A stretch of DNA of 64,000 bases from Cytophagales bacterium Alg240-R148 (GCA_900537185.1 LS999826.1:795521-859520); one strand, 5' to 3'; numbered from the stretch's first letter, positions 42,693 through 51,839 are shown. The notes: generated by a model not told the origin, from the sequence alone. Made by a program: numbers and translations.

Positions 42693-43094
42693 ATGATCAA
42701 CGTGGAAAAAACCTTCACCATTACCACCAAAACAACTGGCTATTATTTTGACGAAGATAGAAAGATATTATTTGGCTCTGTATTAAAAGGAGCAGAAATT
42801 GAAGTAGAAGATGCCATTGAGGGGTTTATAGCACGGCAGAAAATTTTAGAGAGCAAGCAACCTACCCCATTGATATTGGATATAAGAAAAATAGAGCACA
42901 TCTCATCTGAAGCCAGACAGTATTCTTCAAGGTCCACGGATGGACTGCTTTGTTTGGCCATAGTGGTAGACTCAGGCTATTCTAAAATTTTCGGCAATTA
43001 TGCCTTGTTTCTTAACAGGCCGCTCATACCTACTAAACTTTTTACTTCGGAAGAAAAAGCATTGCAATGGGTCGAAAAACAAATGGGCCATTAA
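42693..43094 (+). CDS. STAS/SpoIIAA-like protein of the DUF7793 type
   Basis: 133 residues from ATG 42693; the longer reading from 42564 lies inside the divergent PAP2 gene and is rejected. KTTGYYFDEDRKILFGSVLKGAEIEVEDAIEGF and LILDIRKIEHISSEARQYSS make the alternating beta-alpha pattern of STAS/SpoIIAA-like folds. GLLCLAIVVDSGYSKIFGNYALFLNRPLIPTKLFTSEEKALQWVEKQ completes it. This small Bacteroidota family has no known role. It overlaps the end of hemF by 4 bp on the opposite strand. Confidence 0.72.
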   Translation: MINVEKTFTITTKTTGYYFDEDRKILFGSVLKGAEIEVEDAIEGFIARQKILESKQPTPLILDIRKIEHISSEARQYSSRSTDGLLCLAIVVDSGYSKIFGNYALFLNRPLIPTKLFTSEEKALQWVEKQMGH

Positions 43095-43987
43095 ACCCAG
43101 TTTTTACCCTTAACCAATTTACTCAAGGTAGTTGCTTCTGCACTGTTGGGCTCTACTTCAAAGTTGTATTCCCACCCAGCATTTTTAGGCAGACTCATCA
43201 GGATGGACTCTATTCTACCATTGGTTTCGAGCCCAAATTTGGTTCCTTTGTCGTAGACCAAATTAAATTCAACATACCTTCCTCTTCTTATATTCTGCCA
43301 TAACAATTCCTTGTCCCCAAACGCTAAATCTCTGTTGCTGTTCATAAAATGGGTATAAATAGGAGCGAAGGCATTGCCAACTCCCATGACAAAATCAAAA
43401 AGCTGTTCTTTCGAAAGTTGTTCATTGTTGCCCAATCGATCAAAAAAGATGCCGCCGATTCCCCTCGTTTCTTTTCTGTGTTGGTTGTAAAAATAATTAT
43501 CCGCCCATTCTTTGAAACGGTTGTAATAATTAGCTTCGTGCTGGTCGCATACTTGTTTTAGTTCTTGGTGGAAATACCGAGCATCTTTGTCGACAATATA
43601 ATGGGGGGTTAAATCAATTCCCCCTCCAAACCACCAAGTGCTTTCTGAAATTTCAAAATACCGAATATTCATATGTATTATTGGAACCATCGGATTTTTT
43701 GGATGGATTACTATGGAAACCCCAGTCGCATAAAACTCCTTGTCTTCAACTTGGAGAGCGTTTGAAATGTTCTCTGGCAATTGTCCGTGGACGGCAGAGA
43801 AATTTACACCTCCTTTTTCAATAACAGCACCATCTTGAATGATTCTGGTTCTGCCACCTCCGCCACCAGATCTGTCCCATAAATCTTCTTTGAAAACACC
43901 AATACCATCTGATTTTGAAAGAGCGGTACAAATGCCATCTTGTAAGGAACGAAAAGAATTTTCTATGGTTTTTTTATCGATTTTCAT
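43091..43987 (-). CDS. hemF: Oxygen-dependent coproporphyrinogen III oxidase
   Basis: 298 residues from ATG 43987. The open frame extends upstream to 44134, but the extra 49 residues overlap the divergent E1 gene and are not family-like; a -7 box at 44006-44013 fits the shorter start. The signature DRSGGGGGRTRIIQDGAVIEKGGVNFSAV, the HMNIRYFE strand, WWFGGGIDLTPHY, and RGRYVEFNLVYDKGTKFGLETNGRIESILMSLP are classical HemF blocks. It converts coproporphyrinogen III to protoporphyrinogen IX using O2. Its presence indicates aerobic haem synthesis. Confidence 0.97.
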   Translation of the reverse strand: MKIDKKTIENSFRSLQDGICTALSKSDGIGVFKEDLWDRSGGGGGRTRIIQDGAVIEKGGVNFSAVHGQLPENISNALQVEDKEFYATGVSIVIHPKNPMVPIIHMNIRYFEISESTWWFGGGIDLTPHYIVDKDARYFHQELKQVCDQHEANYYNRFKEWADNYFYNQHRKETRGIGGIFFDRLGNNEQLSKEQLFDFVMGVGNAFAPIYTHFMNSNRDLAFGDKELLWQNIRRGRYVEFNLVYDKGTKFGLETNGRIESILMSLPKNAGWEYNFEVEPNSAEATTLSKLVKGKNWV

Positions 43988-44005
43988 GCTTTGTCCAAAT
44001 TTTCT

Positions 44006-44013
44006 CAAAGGTA
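44006..44013 (-). promoter_or_regulatory. -7 promoter box for hemF
   Basis: The minus strand reads TACCTTTG, an exact TAnnTTTG. The predicted RNA start near 44000 is about 13 nt before the hemF ATG at 43987. No convincing -33 box stands at the 19-bp spacing. Confidence 0.5.
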
Positions 44014-44108
44014 ATCCATTAAATAAAAAATGCCACTCATTTTCCTCTATTTCAACTCTATTTGTAAGCTTTAAATTGTTTAACTTCGTAGGCATAAACC
44101 CTAAAAAC

Positions 44109-46187
44109 ATGACAAACATTGCGTCCAAACCCAAGATAGCAAAGAAGATACTTTTGCGTGCCTACGAATTAATGTGCACAGCAAAACGGATGGCTGAGAC
44201 CTATGACGAAAACAAAGAAATTTGCTCTAAATATGTTCACAGTACTTCAAGAGGACATGAAGCCATACAGTTGGCGGCAGCATTTCAATTGAAACCTATA
44301 GATTATGCTGCCCCTTATTATAGAGACGAATCTATATTGTTGGGCATTGGCATGCAGCCCTATGAGTTGATGCTGCAATTGATGGCAAAAAAAGACGATC
44401 CATTTTCTGGTGGTCGTTCTTATTATGGGCACCCCTCTTTGAAAAGAGAAGGGTTTCCAACCATTCCACACCAAAGTTCTGCTACTGGTATGCAGGCCAT
44501 ACCAGCTACTGGAATGGCCCACGGGATCCAATATTTAAGAGCACAGGGTGTGATGCCTAATTCTAAAAAACCTGTAGTATTGTGCTCCATAGGAGATGGT
44601 GCGGTAACAGAAGGTGAAGTTTCAGAAGCTTTTCAAATGGCTGTATTAAAAGAACTACCCATTGTCTATTTAATCCAAGACAACGATTGGGGTATATCGG
44701 CTACAGGTTCGGAAATGAGAACCATGGATGCCTACGAATTTGTTAGTGGTTTTAAAGGGATGGAGCGCATGCATGTAAACGGCTCTGACTTTGTAGACAG
44801 CTACCTAGGAATGGAAAAGGCGTTTAAATACGCAAGAAAAGAAAGGAAACCGATCTTAGTACACGCCAAATGTCCTTTGTTAGGACACCATACCAGTGGA
44901 GTAAGAAAAGAATGGTACAGAGGAGAGGAGGATTTGTTGAAACACAGCCAGCAGGACCCTATTCCAATTATTGAATCTTATCTAATTGACATAGGCGTTA
45001 CAGAAAAGGCCCTACAGGCCATTCAGGACAAAGCTGCTACAACCGTAGAAGAGGATTACCAAAGGGCTCTTTTGGCGGAAGATCCGGTATTAGAAGATTT
45101 TGACAAACACGAATTTGCTCCAACTCCTGTAACAGAAGAAAAGGGCAATCGAAAACCTGCAGGTGGTGAAAAAGTAGTGATGGTAGATGCAGCACTGCAT
45201 GCTGTTGACGAAATCATGCAAGCCCACGAAGATGCACTTTTTTATGGCCAAGATGTGGGCGGAACCTTGGGTGGGGTTTTCCGAGAGGCTGCTACGTTGG
45301 CACAAAAGTATGGAGACCATCGCGTGTTCAACACGCCTATTCAGGAAGCTTATATTGTTGGGTCCACGGCTGGGATGTCGGCCGTAGGAGCGAAGGCCTT
45401 TGTTGAAGTACAATTTGCAGATTACATTTGGCCTGGAATTAACCAATTGGTTGAAGAATTGTCAAAAAGTTGTTATTTGTCTGAAGGAAAGTTCCCAATA
45501 CAATCTGTATTGCGGGTGCCGATCGGTGCGTACGGTGGCGGTGGTCCTTACCATAGTGGTAGCATTGAATCAACACTGGCTAATATAAGGGGAATAAAAG
45601 TTGCCTATCCTTCCAATGCAGCGGATATGAAAGGCTTAATGAAGGCCGCTTATTACGATCCTAACCCCGTGGTTATGTTGGAGCACAAAGGGCTGTACTG
45701 GTCCAAGGTGCCCGGTACGACGGACGCCAAAACAATTGAACCGGATGCCGATTATATCATTCCCTTAGGAAAAGGAATCACAGCTGTAGAGGCCGATGAA
45801 GCCGCTATGGAGGTGGGAGACTCCGTTCTTGTAGTGACTTATGGCATGGGCGTACACTGGGCGAGAGCTGCCGCAAAAAATCTTGAAAACAAAGTAGAAG
45901 TTTTTGACCTTAGAACCATCAACCCAATAGATTGGGATGGGATAAAAGAAAGAGTGCAGGTGCATAATAAAGTACTTGTTCTAACAGAAGAACCTTTGCT
46001 CAACTCTTTTGCAGAGTCACTAGCTGGCCGAATTGCAAAGGAGTGTTTTGAGGATTTGGATGCTCCAGTTCAAACTTTAGGAGCGGTAGACTTACCTGCT
46101 ATCCCTTTGAATGTAGAACTTGAAAAAATGATGCTACCCAATGCGCAAAAGGTTGAAGATCAGTTGGTAACATTGCTGAATTATTGA
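44109..46187 (+). CDS. Fused alpha/beta E1 component of a 2-oxo acid dehydrogenase
   Basis: 692 residues from ATG 44109, just after the divergent hemF promoter. The alpha part (about 1-330) has the ThDP motif GDGAVTEGEVSEAFQMAVL at 162-180 and DNDWGISATGSE. The beta part (about 355-692) has VMVDAALHAVDEIM, FYGQDVGGTLGGVFREA and MLEHKGLYWSKVPGT, and ends with LNVELEKMMLP. Alpha and beta subunits are separate in most bacteria, and this fusion is typical of Bacteroidota. Sequence style fits the branched-chain 2-oxoacid (2-oxoisovalerate) type. E2 and E3 genes are not in the window. Confidence 0.92.
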   Translation: MTNIASKPKIAKKILLRAYELMCTAKRMAETYDENKEICSKYVHSTSRGHEAIQLAAAFQLKPIDYAAPYYRDESILLGIGMQPYELMLQLMAKKDDPFSGGRSYYGHPSLKREGFPTIPHQSSATGMQAIPATGMAHGIQYLRAQGVMPNSKKPVVLCSIGDGAVTEGEVSEAFQMAVLKELPIVYLIQDNDWGISATGSEMRTMDAYEFVSGFKGMERMHVNGSDFVDSYLGMEKAFKYARKERKPILVHAKCPLLGHHTSGVRKEWYRGEEDLLKHSQQDPIPIIESYLIDIGVTEKALQAIQDKAATTVEEDYQRALLAEDPVLEDFDKHEFAPTPVTEEKGNRKPAGGEKVVMVDAALHAVDEIMQAHEDALFYGQDVGGTLGGVFREAATLAQKYGDHRVFNTPIQEAYIVGSTAGMSAVGAKAFVEVQFADYIWPGINQLVEELSKSCYLSEGKFPIQSVLRVPIGAYGGGGPYHSGSIESTLANIRGIKVAYPSNAADMKGLMKAAYYDPNPVVMLEHKGLYWSKVPGTTDAKTIEPDADYIIPLGKGITAVEADEAAMEVGDSVLVVTYGMGVHWARAAAKNLENKVEVFDLRTINPIDWDGIKERVQVHNKVLVLTEEPLLNSFAESLAGRIAKECFEDLDAPVQTLGAVDLPAIPLNVELEKMMLPNAQKVEDQLVTLLNY

Positions 46188-46229
46188 AGATAAATTGTTA
46201 TATTCCAATTGAAACCTTAATAATTTATC

Positions 46230-46478
46230 ATGGAAAATAACAATTACAAACCAATGTCTGTTGTAGACTGGCTGATCACAATGCTGATTACTGCCATACC
46301 TATTGTAGGATTTATAATGCTCTTTGTTTGGGCATTTAGCAGAGATACACAACCTTCCAAAGCCAACTGGGCGAAAGCTGGGTTGGTTTTTTACGCCATT
46401 GTTGTTGCCATGTACCTAGTGTTTGGTGCCGCAATTATCGGGTTGTTTTTATCCTCTGGAGGGTACGAGTCAATGTAA
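46230..46478 (+). CDS. Small two-helix membrane protein
   Basis: 82 residues. Two hydrophobic helices (about 14-34 and 48-72) flank a short basic-polar loop (RDTQPSKANWAKA). The N-terminal NNNYKPMSVVDWL plus TMLITAIPIVGFIMLFVWAF is a recurrent plan among small Bacteroidota membrane proteins of unknown function. It follows the E1 gene by 42 bp on the same strand and is closed by a bidirectional hairpin, so it is probably in the E1 transcript. Confidence 0.7.
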   Translation: MENNNYKPMSVVDWLITMLITAIPIVGFIMLFVWAFSRDTQPSKANWAKAGLVFYAIVVAMYLVFGAAIIGLFLSSGGYESM

Positions 46479-46484
46479 TCCATA

Positions 46485-46524
46485 TTTTGGTATTGGTTGT
46501 TAAAACGAATAACCAATACCAAAA
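46485..46524. terminator. Bidirectional hairpin overlapping the tamL 3' end
   Basis: TTTTGGTATTGGTT (46485-46498) pairs perfectly over 14 bp with AACCAATACCAAAA (46511-46524) around a 12-nt loop. The right arm codes the final residues of TamL; the loop holds its stop codon (46500-46502). It would end both the E1 transcript and the tamL transcript. Confidence 0.65.
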
Positions 46525-48908
46525 TTTAACAAGAAGGTTTCTCTGGCATTGCGGTTGTCAAAAGGAGCATCGTTGTGCCCTTGATTAAGTATAAAGCGCT
46601 TTCCTTCGGGGCGTGCTGGATCGTAAAGTTTGGCTGCCAAATCAAACCTAAGAATCAAAAAAGTGAAATCAAACCTGAGGCCGACCCCTCCTGAAACGGC
46701 CAGTTCTTTGTAAAACCGGTTGAAGGCGAAGTTGCCACCTTCTCTGTTCACAGACTCTTCTAATAACCAGATGTTGCCGGCATCAATAAATGCAGCGCCG
46801 TCAATAAATCCAATTAGTTTTTTCCGCAATTCTAAACTAGCCTCTAATAAAATTTCACCTTGTTGCTCAAATTGGTAGGATAAATTCCCAGCAGAATCCA
46901 GTGGGGTATAGGAACCAGGTCCTAGCCGCCTAGGCCGCCAAGCCCTAATGCCGTTGCTACCTCCTGCAAATAAATATTTTTCATAAGGAAGTACTTTCTT
47001 TTCGCTGTAAGGTACGGCAATCCCTCCATTCAATCGAAAAGCAACCGAGGAATTTCTTGTGATCGGTATCACTTGCCTATAATCGCCATTCACTTTTAAA
47101 TATTTATAAGTTTCCAAACCATGGCGCTCGGCAAATTTAAACTCCACCAAGTTTTGAGTGGTACCACCGCTTTCTCCCGTTAATCTTAAAAATGAACTTT
47201 TTTGATTGTTTCGACCGTATTGATTGAAGTTATAAGTGGCGTCAAATATCATGGAAGTAACAAAAGAAGGTTTAAAAGTATTGATAAGTAAGTTGCCTTG
47301 TTCTTCCAATTCTTTCAGTCGTTTTTCAAAAGCTTGGTCCAAGTCGCTCTGAATAAAGTTAATGTCCGTCACAACAAAACGGTAGAATACCCGGTTGTCT
47401 TTTTCCCACAAAAAAGCATTGTTAACATTAAAGGTGTTTCTTTTGTATTCTGGTCGGTCTTGAAAGGAATAACCAGCTTCCATTTTGGTTCTAGGGTTCA
47501 ACTGGAAATCTCGGACCTTAATTTTTTTGCTGAATGGAATAATGAATTTAGGAAATGTAAGGGAAACGTTGGCTCCAGCTTCTGTACTTTGGTACACATT
47601 GTCTACTTCTGTAAGAGGAGCGACGCCTTCAAAACCGAATCGTGCAGAAAACTCCAAAGATTCCAGCCCACCGAATAAATTTCTCTTTTTGAAGCTTGTG
47701 TTGACAAAGGGCCCAGGAAGCCCTTGGGTAATGCTAACACCAAATTCATTGGTCCAAGAATACCTTTTTAAGGGACTTGTAAATATATTGGCAATAAAAT
47801 CGCCTCCAGTGGTGTCATAGGTGATATTGATAAATTTGAACATGTCCAACGAGGCCAGTTGCCGTTGCATCGTCAGGGTGTTTTTGCGGTTGTAAAGACT
47901 GTCTTTGTATATGAAAATTCTGGACTGAAGGGCTTTTAATTTGTATTGTTTGTCGTAGTAACTGTAGGTAATACCATCTTTATAAATGTGTTTCCTATTG
48001 GTTTTAAGGCCTTTGATGTCTGCATCCGTTGTGAATATAACCGAGTCTATGGTAAAGGTTTTGTGCAAGGTACGTCCGCCTCGGTTAAAAATGGACATCC
48101 GTATGCCCACCCGCTGGGGGTTGTAGGCGGTATCGATGTCATAGTGGATGAAATTTTTGGAGAAGTCGTAATACCCCTTGTTTTTTAAAAACAAGTCTAT
48201 GTCGTCCCGCTCTTGGGTCAAAACATCTTGGTCGTAAGGAGCTCCAATCGCAACTTTAGAGGCTCTCTTATTTAATAGCTCTAATAAATGTTCGTCTTTG
48301 GTGCTTATAAAAAAAGTATCAATCAAGTATTGAGTACCAATATCAAAATTGTAGTTAACTCGAATTTTTTTTCTGCTTTTAATCCCAGCTGGGTGTACAA
48401 TGTCTTTGCTAGAACTGGCTTTGAAAAATCCCTTTGATGTTAAATATAAATTGATTCGACGCTCGGTTTCTTCAGATGCAGCACTATCAAAAACAGCCAA
48501 AGGTTCGCCCCATCGCATGAGCAAGTTTCCATCGGTAATAACCAGGTCTTTTTTCGCAATTTTTTTATCTCGTTTTCGAGCGTATTTTAGTTTTTTAGAT
48601 TCGCTCTCCGTAGATTCAATTTTTTCATTGAATTTTAGAACTATCTTTTCTTTCTGTCTTTCAACTTTTTCAATGTCGTAATTTTTTTTGCCTTTTTCGT
48701 AAAGCCAAGCGTAGGGTATAGGAAACCGCTTATTTGGTTTTTGAGCATAAAATTCTTCCAGTCTAAACTTACTGATCTTTTGAGTACCTTTAATTTTTTG
48801 AGATACCAATACTTGCTCACCTGGTTGTAAGTATCGTGTTCCGGAGCAACTTGCAAGAAAAAGTGCCGCAATTGAAACTAAATATATATATTGTAACCTG
48901 ATCGTCAC
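46500..48908 (-). CDS. tamL: Translocation and assembly module lipoprotein TamL
   Basis: 802 residues from GTG 48908, only 7 bp from the divergent trmH start. Lipobox FLASC, Cys21. POTRA-like segments fill about 25-370 (ETERRINLYLTSKGFFKASS, RDDIDLFLKNKGYYDFSKN, ITYDTTGGDFIANIFTSPL), followed by the barrel with FAGGSNGIRAWRPRRLGPGSY near 640 and the C-terminal NFGIGYSF beta signal. In Bacteroidota TamL is the lipidated BamA-type partner of TamB, but no tamB gene is in this window. It is expected to help move or assemble surface lipoproteins and barrels. Confidence 0.88.
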   Translation of the reverse strand: MTIRLQYIYLVSIAALFLASCSGTRYLQPGEQVLVSQKIKGTQKISKFRLEEFYAQKPNKRFPIPYAWLYEKGKKNYDIEKVERQKEKIVLKFNEKIESTESESKKLKYARKRDKKIAKKDLVITDGNLLMRWGEPLAVFDSAASEETERRINLYLTSKGFFKASSSKDIVHPAGIKSRKKIRVNYNFDIGTQYLIDTFFISTKDEHLLELLNKRASKVAIGAPYDQDVLTQERDDIDLFLKNKGYYDFSKNFIHYDIDTAYNPQRVGIRMSIFNRGGRTLHKTFTIDSVIFTTDADIKGLKTNRKHIYKDGITYSYYDKQYKLKALQSRIFIYKDSLYNRKNTLTMQRQLASLDMFKFINITYDTTGGDFIANIFTSPLKRYSWTNEFGVSITQGLPGPFVNTSFKKRNLFGGLESLEFSARFGFEGVAPLTEVDNVYQSTEAGANVSLTFPKFIIPFSKKIKVRDFQLNPRTKMEAGYSFQDRPEYKRNTFNVNNAFLWEKDNRVFYRFVVTDINFIQSDLDQAFEKRLKELEEQGNLLINTFKPSFVTSMIFDATYNFNQYGRNNQKSSFLRLTGESGGTTQNLVEFKFAERHGLETYKYLKVNGDYRQVIPITRNSSVAFRLNGGIAVPYSEKKVLPYEKYLFAGGSNGIRAWRPRRLGPGSYTPLDSAGNLSYQFEQQGEILLEASLELRKKLIGFIDGAAFIDAGNIWLLEESVNREGGNFAFNRFYKELAVSGGVGLRFDFTFLILRFDLAAKLYDPARPEGKRFILNQGHNDAPFDNRNARETFLLNFGIGYSF

Positions 48909-48915
48909 TAATAGA

Positions 48916-49656
48916 ATGTTATCGAAAGCAAAAATAAAATATATTAACGCATTACAAACAAAGAAAGTAAGAATAAAGGAAGAAACTTTTTTAGTTCAGG
49001 GTACAAAAAGCGTTTTAGAGCTTATAAAATCTGAATTTACTGTCAAGTATTTGGTAGTTACCAAAGCTTTTTTGGAAGAGAATAATCCTACATTATATGC
49101 AGGCATAACAACCATAGAAGCAAGCGAAAAGGAGCTAGCTGCAATAGGTACTTTTCAATCCAACAACCAAGTATTGGCGGTGGTTGAAATGAGAAAACCG
49201 AAGCAATTGGATTTAATAAAGGAAGAATTTATATTGGCTTTAGACGATATTCGAGATCCTGGCAATTTGGGTACCCTTATTCGGTTGGCCGATTGGTACG
49301 GTATAAAAACAGTGCTCTGCGCCCACAGTTGTGTTGATTTTTACAACCCAAAAGTAATTAGTTCTACCATGGGGTCTTTTACTAGAATTGTGCCCCAGTA
49401 CTGTGATTTGAAAGAAGTATTGCAGGCATACGATGGACCAGTTTACGGTGCCTATATGGAAGGTGAAAATGTACACCACGTACCATTGGAGCCCAAAGGG
49501 GTGTTGGTGATAGGGAATGAATCCAAAGGGATTAATCCTGCTTTGGAGCCTTCCATCCGTAAAAAACTTTCTATTGTAGGCAATGGACCAACAGAGTCTT
49601 TAAATGCTGCCATAGCCGCAGCCATTTTAGTAGATAATTTTTATAGAAATATGTAG
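48916..49656 (+). CDS. TrmH/SpoU family RNA methyltransferase
   Basis: 246 residues. N-terminal substrate-binding part begins YINALQTKKVRIKEETFLVQGTKSVLEL. The SPOUT catalytic domain has motif 1 ALDDIRDPGNLGTLIRLADWYG, motif 2 LVIGNESKGI and motif 3 ESLNAAIAAAI, forming the knot that binds SAM. It transfers a methyl group to a ribose 2'-O of tRNA or rRNA; the target cannot be told from sequence. It is divergent from tamL with 7 bp between start codons, a gene pair seen often in Bacteroidota. Confidence 0.92.
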   Translation: MLSKAKIKYINALQTKKVRIKEETFLVQGTKSVLELIKSEFTVKYLVVTKAFLEENNPTLYAGITTIEASEKELAAIGTFQSNNQVLAVVEMRKPKQLDLIKEEFILALDDIRDPGNLGTLIRLADWYGIKTVLCAHSCVDFYNPKVISSTMGSFTRIVPQYCDLKEVLQAYDGPVYGAYMEGENVHHVPLEPKGVLVIGNESKGINPALEPSIRKKLSIVGNGPTESLNAAIAAAILVDNFYRNM

Positions 49657-49678
49657 GGCAAATGCCTTGGGTGGTATT

Positions 49679-50479
49679 TTAGAAAAACCCTTCACTTTTG
49701 TCAGCAGCTTCTTCCATTAGTGCTTGGGCTTTTTCCTTACCTAAATAATTATCGATGAGGTTGTGCCCCAAATACAGAACGGGTGTTAACACCACTGCTA
49801 TAATAAATTTGTAGATGTAATTAAGCAAGGCTACAGAAACTACTGTGATTGCCGGCCATTGGGTGCCTTTTGGTGCAAGGAAGTAAAAGGCAATGAAAAG
49901 AACCACGAAACTGTCGACCAATTGCGATACTAGGGTTGAGCCGGTGGCTCGCAGCCATAATTTTTTACTTCCTGTTAGCTTTCTTAGTTTATGGAATACA
50001 AAAACATCCAGTAATTGCCCGATTAAAAAGGCAATCAACGACCCTACAATTATGTTGGCACCTTGGCCAAATATTTTTTGAAAAGCAAGGTTGATGTCAA
50101 TGGGTTGCTCCACGCTGCTATTTATATTAATGTCTACCCAAAATTGAGCAGGTGCTAAATAAATCGCGACCGTAATAATGAGAAAAGCATAAACTATAAA
50201 AGCAATGGTTAAAAAAGTTATTTTTTTCACACCCTCCTTACCAAAATACTCATTGATGATGTCGGTAGTGATAAATACAACAGGCCACAACAGTACGCCT
50301 GTGGTTAGGTTAAAGTCTAAAAAGGATCCAAAAATATTGATTTGAGCTGGATCTATCCCCAAGGTGCCTTCCAAAGAGAAGATTTTAACCCCCACTAACT
50401 CGGCTAATAAGGCATTGGTTAAGAAAATGCCACTCAATACTATGTATAAAAATGTTTTTTTGTCCTTTACTGGATTCAT
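49679..50479 (-). CDS. yhhQ: Queuosine precursor transporter, YhhQ/VUT family
   Basis: 266 residues with about seven membrane segments. Conserved signatures: LVGVKIF, WPVVFITTDIINEYFGKEG in the second third, GANIIVGSLIAFLIGQLLDVFVFHKLRKLTG, WLRATGSTLVSQLVDSFVVLF. The VUT family imports queuine-type precursors (preQ0/preQ1 in E. coli). The enlarged loop YLAPAQFWVDININSSVEQPIDINL is unremarkable for Bacteroidota members. It overlaps rnz by 4 bp, joining tRNA-modification supply with tRNA end processing in one transcript. Confidence 0.9.
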   Translation of the reverse strand: MNPVKDKKTFLYIVLSGIFLTNALLAELVGVKIFSLEGTLGIDPAQINIFGSFLDFNLTTGVLLWPVVFITTDIINEYFGKEGVKKITFLTIAFIVYAFLIITVAIYLAPAQFWVDININSSVEQPIDINLAFQKIFGQGANIIVGSLIAFLIGQLLDVFVFHKLRKLTGSKKLWLRATGSTLVSQLVDSFVVLFIAFYFLAPKGTQWPAITVVSVALLNYIYKFIIAVVLTPVLYLGHNLIDNYLGKEKAQALMEEAADKSEGFF

Positions 50480-51396
50480 GATTTATACAATTCAATGGTC
50501 GCTCCTTCTAAAGCCAACTCTGTATTTTTGAAATATTCCTGACATTCTTCCAAGAAGGGTTCCAAGTCTCTGTATCGTGCAGAAAAATGGCCAATCAACA
50601 ACTTGCCAACTTCCGCTTTGGTTGCGATAACGGCAGCATCTTGGGTCGTGCTGTGGAAGGTTGTGGCTGCTCGGTCTCCTTTGTCTTTAAGGAAGGTTGT
50701 TTCGTGGTACAATAGGTCTGCTTTTTTGATTGTTGGAAGGATGGATTCGTTGTAACGAGTATCCGAACAATAGGCATAGCTGTAGCTTGGAGAAGCAGGC
50801 AAAGTCAGCGCTTCTGATTGGTACAGTATTTCACCAGCATCATCAAAAATGTCTTGCCCTTTTTTTAACAATGCCATATACCGAAGCGGCATGTCTTTAG
50901 GGAGTTTGGTTTTATCTATTTTTCTGAGTTTGGGTTTTTCTTGAAATAAGAAGCCTGTGCATGGAATTCTATGGTCCAATGGAAACGAGGTGACCTTTAG
51001 GAAGTCGTTTTCATGAATAATTTCTGTGCTTCGAGGGTTGGTCTCATGAAAGTGCACTACAAAATTCAGAATGGTTTCTGAATATTTAAATTGGGTAGTG
51101 ATTATTTCTTTGAGTCCTTTTGGTCCAAAAACATGGAGGTCTTTGACCCGCCCCATTAAGTGCATGGAGGATATTAGTCCAACTAATCCAAGGTAATGAT
51201 CCCCATGCAAATGGCTGATCAGGATGTGGTGGATTTTATTGTATTTGATTTTGTATTTTGAAAGCCTCAGTTGGGTGCCTTCTCCACAGTCAATCAAAAA
51301 ATAGTATTTTTGAATTTTAAGTATTTGAGAAGTATGATGCCTGCCGTAAGCAGGCATCGCAGAATTAGATCCCAGTATTTTTAAACTAAAACTCAA
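50476..51396 (-). CDS. rnz: Ribonuclease Z
   Basis: 306 residues from TTG 51396 (no nearer ATG; the family opening LKILGSNSAMPAYGRHHTSQ follows). The zinc motif SHLHGDHYLG gives His62, His64, Asp66 and His67, then FPLDHRIPCTGF, AYCSDTRYNESI and LLIGHFSARY. It is the tRNA 3' endonuclease that trims precursors before CCA addition. Length is standard for bacterial RNase Z. It starts 6 bp after the STAS gene and overlaps yhhQ by 4 bp. Confidence 0.94.
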   Translation of the reverse strand: MSFSLKILGSNSAMPAYGRHHTSQILKIQKYYFLIDCGEGTQLRLSKYKIKYNKIHHILISHLHGDHYLGLVGLISSMHLMGRVKDLHVFGPKGLKEIITTQFKYSETILNFVVHFHETNPRSTEIIHENDFLKVTSFPLDHRIPCTGFLFQEKPKLRKIDKTKLPKDMPLRYMALLKKGQDIFDDAGEILYQSEALTLPASPSYSYAYCSDTRYNESILPTIKKADLLYHETTFLKDKGDRAATTFHSTTQDAAVIATKAEVGKLLIGHFSARYRDLEPFLEECQEYFKNTELALEGATIELYKS

Positions 51397-51402
51397 AGGA
51401 GG

Positions 51403-51786
51403 TTAGTTATCAGATTCTTCATTTTTCAAATCGTTTTCAATGTCGTTCATGAAAACCGCATCAATTGCTTCCTCTATAGTAGGTAAAATGTTCAAAACAC
51501 TATCCAATTGTGATATTTTTATCAATTTTGAAGTGTGTTCTGACAAACAAGCCAATACAAAAATACCACCTTCTTCTTGGATGATTCTGTTGCCAACCAA
51601 CAAAGCACTCAACCCAGAGGAATCTGTGTATTTGGCCTCCGTTAGGTCAAGTATTATATTTTTGCTTCCTTCTGCATGTAGTGTAATCAATTCTGATTTC
51701 AACTTGGGTGCCACAGCCGAATCCAGTTTCTCTTCATGAAGCTTTATTAACGAATATTTTTCGTTTTTATCAATTGTGTATTTCAT
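51403..51786 (-). CDS. STAS-domain anti-sigma factor antagonist
   Basis: 127 residues, one STAS domain. The phosphorylatable Ser57 lies in AKYTDSSGLSALL, in the SpoIIAA/RsbV motif (DSSGL). LDSAVAPKLKSELITLHAEG and FVLACLSEHTSKLIKISQL complete the fold. An acidic tail (NDIENDLKNEESDN) is added. It would reverse an anti-sigma factor kinase, yet none is near, so its partner is elsewhere. It sits 53 bp after purC and 6 bp before rnz. Confidence 0.88.
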   Translation of the reverse strand: MKYTIDKNEKYSLIKLHEEKLDSAVAPKLKSELITLHAEGSKNIILDLTEAKYTDSSGLSALLVGNRIIQEEGGIFVLACLSEHTSKLIKISQLDSVLNILPTIEEAIDAVFMNDIENDLKNEESDN

Positions 51787-51839
51787 ATCCTGATGATTGT
51801 TCTTGTTATATTGTTTATAACGAAGGGTTAAATTAACGT

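Noticed and set aside
43839-44108. E1 gene starting at 43839
   Set aside because: That part is antisense to hemF and is not E1-like; the E1 fold begins at the ATG of 44109.
43988-44134. Longer hemF starting at 44134
   Set aside because: The extra N-terminus overlaps the divergent E1 gene and lies across a good -7 box for the shorter start; family members begin at the ATG of 43987.
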